From positions 43,744,035 through 43,808,034 of the forward strand of contig NC_134831.1 of assembly GCF_004210375.1 (NCBI RefSeq): 64,000 nucleotides of DNA. The letters are read 5' to 3'. Origin of the DNA: Tachypleus tridentatus. Its lineage: Eukaryota; Arthropoda; Merostomata; Xiphosura; Limulidae. A program made the translations under genes and the position numbers. This document shows, in pieces, positions 61,101-64,000 of this stretch; positions within the stretch are counted from its first letter, which is position 1, and each line of letters starts with the position of its first letter. The notes under the pieces were generated by a model. That model was not told where the DNA came from, did not search any database, and saw nothing but the letters and a program-made list of their open reading frames with translations.

Positions 61101-63114
61101 TGTGGAATCTGCAAATGTCTTACTGAGAGTTGAAAAAGGGGTTGTTTGATTTAGGGAACCCAACAAAATCGACATGAACTACCCTCTCCAGTTTGTTTAA
61201 GAAGTAGATTTACAATTAGAATGAATCTTGATATTCTTTCTGGGCTTTGATAAAGAGAATGTTAATAACCCATTACTATAAATTACAAAATGTCTCCTTC
61301 TTCCAGATCTAGCTGAAAATGGCCATAAAAGGTGATTTAAAGAGGCAGGAGAGCAATGGCGTTGCATGTCATGATGAAGACCCTTCAGTTTAATTGATTT
61401 AATTCTGGATTTTAACAGCCATCCTGAGATTCACTACAGTGAATAGTCTATTACAATCCCCATGATAAACAGTTAAAAGAAAACAAAGAATTATTTTAGC
61501 CTGCGTCTTGACTGTCAAGAGTGTACGTATTTTTCTTATAGCAAAACCACATTAGGTTATCTGCTGTGTCTACTGAGGGGAATCAAACCCATAATGTTAG
61601 CATTTTAAATCCATATACTTTCTCCTGTCCCAGCAAAACATATGGAAATACTAGAATAAAGAAAAAGTACCCCCTAAAAGTTTTAACAATTCCATGTAAA
61701 AACAACTATCTCTAGGCCTTGGCTTCCAAGTCTGAAAGATGAAAGACTATAGATTTCCCATTCACCTTGTATATTTAATCCAATGTTCCTCCTACCTTTT
61801 CTGATTGATCTGTAGTTCTTAGGACAATCCATACAAAAGGCTATCATATTTCCAAGAGTGGGATAACTACTACAGATACCCAAGACATACTTTTGATCCT
61901 GGTAACCTGGCCAAAGTGAAAGTCACTACCTTTGTACAATTGTTAACTGATGGTGAGTTAATAATTGTGGGATAAAATTCTAACACTATGGTTAAGGATA
62001 GCAAACTGGCCTTCCTAATTTCTACTGTGGCACATAAGTCAAATACCATTAACTGTGGCCAATATATCTCTGAACAATGAGGAAATTAATAATACCACAT
62101 GAATCACTGTCTACTTTCTAAAAAGGGATTGGAATAGAAAAGGTGAACAAACTGACAGTTCAATACTAGAGAAAACCAATTCTGTATTTAGGAAAGAAAA
62201 ACTGTGATCTGAGAGCAAATGCTTGACAAATCTACCTGGTTCATTGATACTGAAGGAAGACAAACGTTTAACAACAAGACCATCAATGTCCAATGCTATT
62301 CCTCCATCAAGATTACTTGCAACTTTATGCTGTCTTTGTTTAATAAAAAAACTGCCAAATGGTGGGTTTTCAAAATGTCTCTTGTGAGGTGGCACATATG
62401 GTTGGTGAGAATCAATTAAAGCCTTAAAGAAATTTTGCCATTTTTTTAAAAATCTAAGACTTAGAGTAAGTACTCACAATGATCAATAATGCAAAAGATA
62501 AAAAGTAATAAATTACACTTTATTAATAGTCTGTTAATTATAATTTAGTTATTTATAAAATAACAAATGATTTTTCTTGATTCTCAAGTTATTTTGTCCA
62601 GAATATGTTGCTAAAAGATATGTATATTTACCTATACACATGGAAAGGGAGAGGAAAAAAGAATGATAGAATTCAAGACTTTTAAGAAACCAAGAATAAT
62701 TTTATAATAACACTGCACTTCATATTAACTGACTAAAAGATGCTATGTTAATATTAGAGAAATATAATGTCTATAACTAAGGTTTTGGAAAAATGGAAAC
62801 AAATGGATAAGATCTGAAACCAAGTTTCCGCTTGGAAAATAAGTGATTTAACGAACTACATCTTAAATTCTGAAATTTTCACTTTTTACTTTTGTTGATT
62901 ATTAAGCATTTTTCACAGAAAATTTGAAAATATTAAAGTTTAAGAAATCAACATTTTTAATAGTAGCAAATTATAGTGACAAAATATAAATAAATAAATC
63001 TCACCAATCTACTAAATACAAGTCAGATGTAAGGTTCTGTTTCTTAAAGTGACTGTTGAGCTTTGTTAAGTTTTCACTGAAAAATTCTTCATATACAGAA
63101 TAATAAATTTTCAT
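51997..63114 (-). CDS. TBC1D12/14: TBC1D12/TBC1D14-like Rab GTPase-activating protein, last three coding exons (5' part outside window)
   Basis: Three minus-strand exons (63005-63114, 60637-60740, 51997-52184) join in matching phases to 133 codons ending at TGA/TAA-type stop 51997. The order is: [26 protein letters not shown], then [51 protein letters not shown] and a short polar tail. These are the hallmark C-terminal TBC-domain blocks of vertebrate TBC1D12 and TBC1D14. In the family the TBC domain acts on Rab GTPases; TBC1D14 works at recycling endosomes and in autophagy. The arginine and glutamine fingers lie upstream and are not visible. I cannot tell whether this is a 12, a 14 or a pre-duplication single copy. 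Introns are 8.5 kb and 2.3 kb and full of dead transposons. Confidence 0.9.
53159..53372 (+). repeat. IR/DR end of Tc1-like element 2 (low-coordinate side)
   Basis: It runs from CAGTTACAACAGAAAGTG to the inner repeat GCAGAAAGTGTTCGTGC near 53351. It is the reverse complement of 54565-54776 with scattered mismatches. Confidence 0.88.
53368..54389 (-). pseudogene. Broken Tc1-like transposase (minus strand)
   Basis: The expected start at 54389 reads GTG instead of ATG. After GGCAAACAGGAAACAACTG the frame is lost in a run of A near 54350. It reopens with the paired helix-turn-helix region ([15 protein letters not shown], 54322-53996, with a GHPTK linker). Next comes 53931-53635, containing HGGGSIMLW and [12 protein letters not shown], then two TGA stops near 53625-53610. 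The last part, 53616-53368, has [15 protein letters not shown]. The first catalytic Asp region (DETK) is frameshifted near 53930. The second Asp and the Glu keep the 34-residue spacing. It is a dead copy with at least two frameshifts and two stops. Confidence 0.9.
54565..54776 (-). repeat. IR/DR end of Tc1-like element 2 (high-coordinate side)
   Basis: It carries the inner motif near 54572 (CGAACACTTTCTGC on the + strand) and the outer one near 54757 (CAAACACTTTCTGTCG). Confidence 0.88.
55290..56540 (-). mobile_element. Jockey-like non-LTR retrotransposon fragment 1 (decayed)
   Basis: Read on the minus strand across frames: LGDFN-like ([11 protein letters not shown], near 56440), the endonuclease end, [11 protein letters not shown] (near 55940) and [15 protein letters not shown] (near 55820), then the open stretch 55608-55351 with [40 protein letters not shown] and ALTSCLC. 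It continues to SNNLLS near 55320. These are the linker and first RT blocks of a Jockey-clade ORF2. Many stops and frameshifts; same orientation as the host gene. Confidence 0.8.
58746..59976 (+). mobile_element. Mariner transposon (1231 bp) flanked by TA
   Basis: Inverted ends of about 28 bp read AGGTCATCCCATAAGTAATG on the left and the complement with few mismatches on the right (59948-59974). TA flanks at 58744-58745 and 59977-59978. The interior encodes a decayed mariner transposase. It lies in the large intron of the TBC1D12/14-like gene, antisense to that gene. Confidence 0.92.
58920..59900 (+). pseudogene. Broken mariner transposase
   Basis: It starts [20 protein letters not shown] and continues through a SETMAR-like HTH region ([14 protein letters not shown]). 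A stop at 59130-59132 interrupts it, the same frame goes on ([24 protein letters not shown]) to 59351, and then a frameshift follows. VTGDEKWIFYKN with the first catalytic Asp lies near 59379-59414. Near 59660-59680 QDN is followed at once by [14 protein letters not shown]. About 18-20 codons between the second catalytic Asp and the last acidic motif are therefore missing. The C-terminus ends GTYIID with TAA near 59898-59900. Confidence 0.88.
60637..60740 (-). CDS. TBC1D12/14: TBC1D12/14-like exon (second from last)
   Basis: 104 bp, phase 2 in (CTTTTAG|GGTGTA), phase 1 out (TTTAG|GTAAGT). It encodes [20 protein letters not shown] then [14 protein letters not shown]. The core [27 protein letters not shown] is nearly invariant in TBC1D12/14. 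The Trp codon is completed across the junction with 63005-63114. Confidence 0.95.
61130..62440 (-). mobile_element. Jockey-like non-LTR retrotransposon fragment 2 (decayed)
   Basis: 62395-62111 keeps 94 open codons of the endonuclease region ([46 protein letters not shown]). 61420-61140 reads [24 protein letters not shown] and LGSLNQTT, degenerate forms of the RT blocks of fragment 1. The middle (about 61650-62100) is too decayed to read and a B-type SINE fragment lies at 61530-61637. Same family and orientation as fragment 1. Confidence 0.7.
61530..61637 (-). repeat. B-type SINE in TBC1D12/14 intron
   Basis: TTCTTATAGCAAAACCACAT, GAGGGGAATCAAACCCATAA and TTAGCATTTTAAATCC. Its CpGs read as TpG or CpA (GGGAATCAAACC), in line with the CpG-poor surroundings. 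Confidence 0.75.
63005..63114 (-). CDS. TBC1D12/14: TBC1D12/14-like exon (third from last)
   Basis: 110 bp, phase 0 in (TTTTTACAG|ATGAAA), phase 2 out (GATTG|GTGAGA). It encodes [16 protein letters not shown], then the helix [16 protein letters not shown] and the first two bases of a Trp codon. The block HFKKxNLTxDxYLxDW is diagnostic of the TBC1D12/14 branch. The ATG is an internal methionine, not the start. The preceding exon was not found before position 64000. Confidence 0.9.
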
Positions 63115-63120
63115 CTGTAA

Positions 63121-63742
63121 AAAAGAAGTTGAGGAAACCATTGACAACAACAGGAAAAGAGTATATAAAGCTAAAAATACAATAATATTTTTTAAGCTAA
63201 AAGTTAAAACTTTCTCCTGACTCGTATGGCCATGTAAAGTAAACATAGTTGAATATCTAACTCTATGATATCAGAATAACAAAATACAAGTCCTGAACCA
63301 AATTATATGAAATTTGGAACAAATCTGTGTTTTTCTTGGAGTTTCTTTGTTTTATATTGTTAACCATAAGTTATAAAGATATTATTAAATATTTAAAAAT
63401 AAACTACAAATTTTTATATTTGTTACTCTAATAAAAGAAGTTGAGGAAACCATTGACAACAACAGGAAAAGAGTATATACAACCTAAAAATACAATAATA
63501 ATTTTTTAAGCCAAAAGTTAAAACTTTCTCCTGACTATGGCCATGTAAAGTAAACATAGTTGAATATCTAACTCTATAATATCAGAATAACAAAACACAA
63601 GTCCCGAACCAAATTATATGAAATTTGGAACAAATCTGTGTTTTTCTTGGAGTTTCTTTGTTTTATATTGTTAACCATAAATTGTAAAGATATTATTAAA
63701 TATTTAAAAGAAACTACAAATTTTTATATTTGTTACTCTAAT
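63121..63742. repeat. Tandem duplication, two copies of about 312 bp
   Basis: 63121-63432 and 63433-63742 are near-identical, starting AAAAGAAGTTGAGGAAACCA and ending TTTGTTACTCTAATA. Few differences: an ACTCGTATGG/ACTATGG deletion and some substitutions. The first copy begins 7 bp upstream of the acceptor side of the TBC1D12/14 exon at 63114, so it lies in the preceding intron. Confidence 0.92.
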
Positions 63743-64000
63743 AATACTTTTTATAATTTGATTACTTACTAAAATATACAATGAAAAGAAGTTCAAAAGA
63801 TATAAAAAAATGTATGTAAAACCAGAATTATTTTTATATTATTTATCAGGATGTTTTACTTCATGGATTCAATCAGTTTCAAACTTGTTTTTCATTCATT
63901 CATAAACCTTCCTTTGCTAATTTTCTTGTCTAAATTATTTGCCCACTGAAGTTTTTACATAATCTACTACAAATCATACACAAATTCTGTACAACCAATA

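Larger units (their letters stand above)
60741..63004 (-). other. 2.3-kb intron of the TBC1D12/14-like gene
   Basis: Bounded by GTGAGA at 63004 and TTTTAG at 60741. It contains a second decayed Jockey-like LINE copy and a B-type SINE. Confidence 0.8.

Overview
The window is animal (arthropod) nuclear DNA, most likely from a horseshoe crab. It is AT-rich, gene-poor and full of introns, with no bacterial operons, ribosome binding sites or CRISPR arrays. The horseshoe crab assignment rests on two things: the protein-coding exons are arthropod-like, and the abundant tRNA-derived SINE (head beginning GCCCGGCATGGCC, body ending in a CTAGTCTTACACTGCTAAATTAGGGACGG-type tail) is one I associate from memory with Limulus and Tachypleus. 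Treat the species as inference.

Two real genes can be supported, both on the minus strand. (1) About 5.0-17.4 kb holds an ImpL2-like gene, a secreted two-immunoglobulin-domain insulin-binding protein. It was assembled from six coding exons whose splice sites and phases all agree. They include a 33-codon signal-peptide exon at 17347-17445 and a 28-nt microexon at 16554-16581. The reading is open for 269 codons; only a short terminal exon is missing. (2) 51,997-63,114 holds the last three coding exons of a TBC1D12/TBC1D14-type Rab GTPase-activating protein. Its 5' part lies beyond the window and it probably has a long 3' UTR.

The rest is mobile and repetitive DNA. There are two Tc1-like transposons with about 200-bp inverted repeats (27.5-29.1 kb and 53.2-54.8 kb), a mariner (58.7-60.0 kb), a decayed Tc1 tail (about 46.6 kb) and two decayed Jockey-like LINE fragments (55.3-56.5 kb and 61.1-62.4 kb). 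A Penelope-like element with reverse transcriptase and GIY-YIG endonuclease is flanked by inverted copies of its 3' end (39.07-40.88 kb). There are more than 20 SINE copies of at least three kinds and several tandem arrays.

The most interesting signals are: (a) compact hammerhead-ribozyme-like motifs carried by the Penelope-like element and a solo remnant, with a possible covarying pair between copies; (b) a 37-39 bp minisatellite at 26.9 kb and again, in opposite orientation, at 34.4-35.1 kb; (c) a degenerate tandem array with a period of about 150 bp at 41-43 kb, invaded by SINEs; and (d) a sharp fall in CpG content from about 46 kb onward. The fall coincides with the TBC1D12/14 transcription unit and is what gene-body methylation would produce. 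I see no new multi-gene biological system. All counts and alignments were made by eye.
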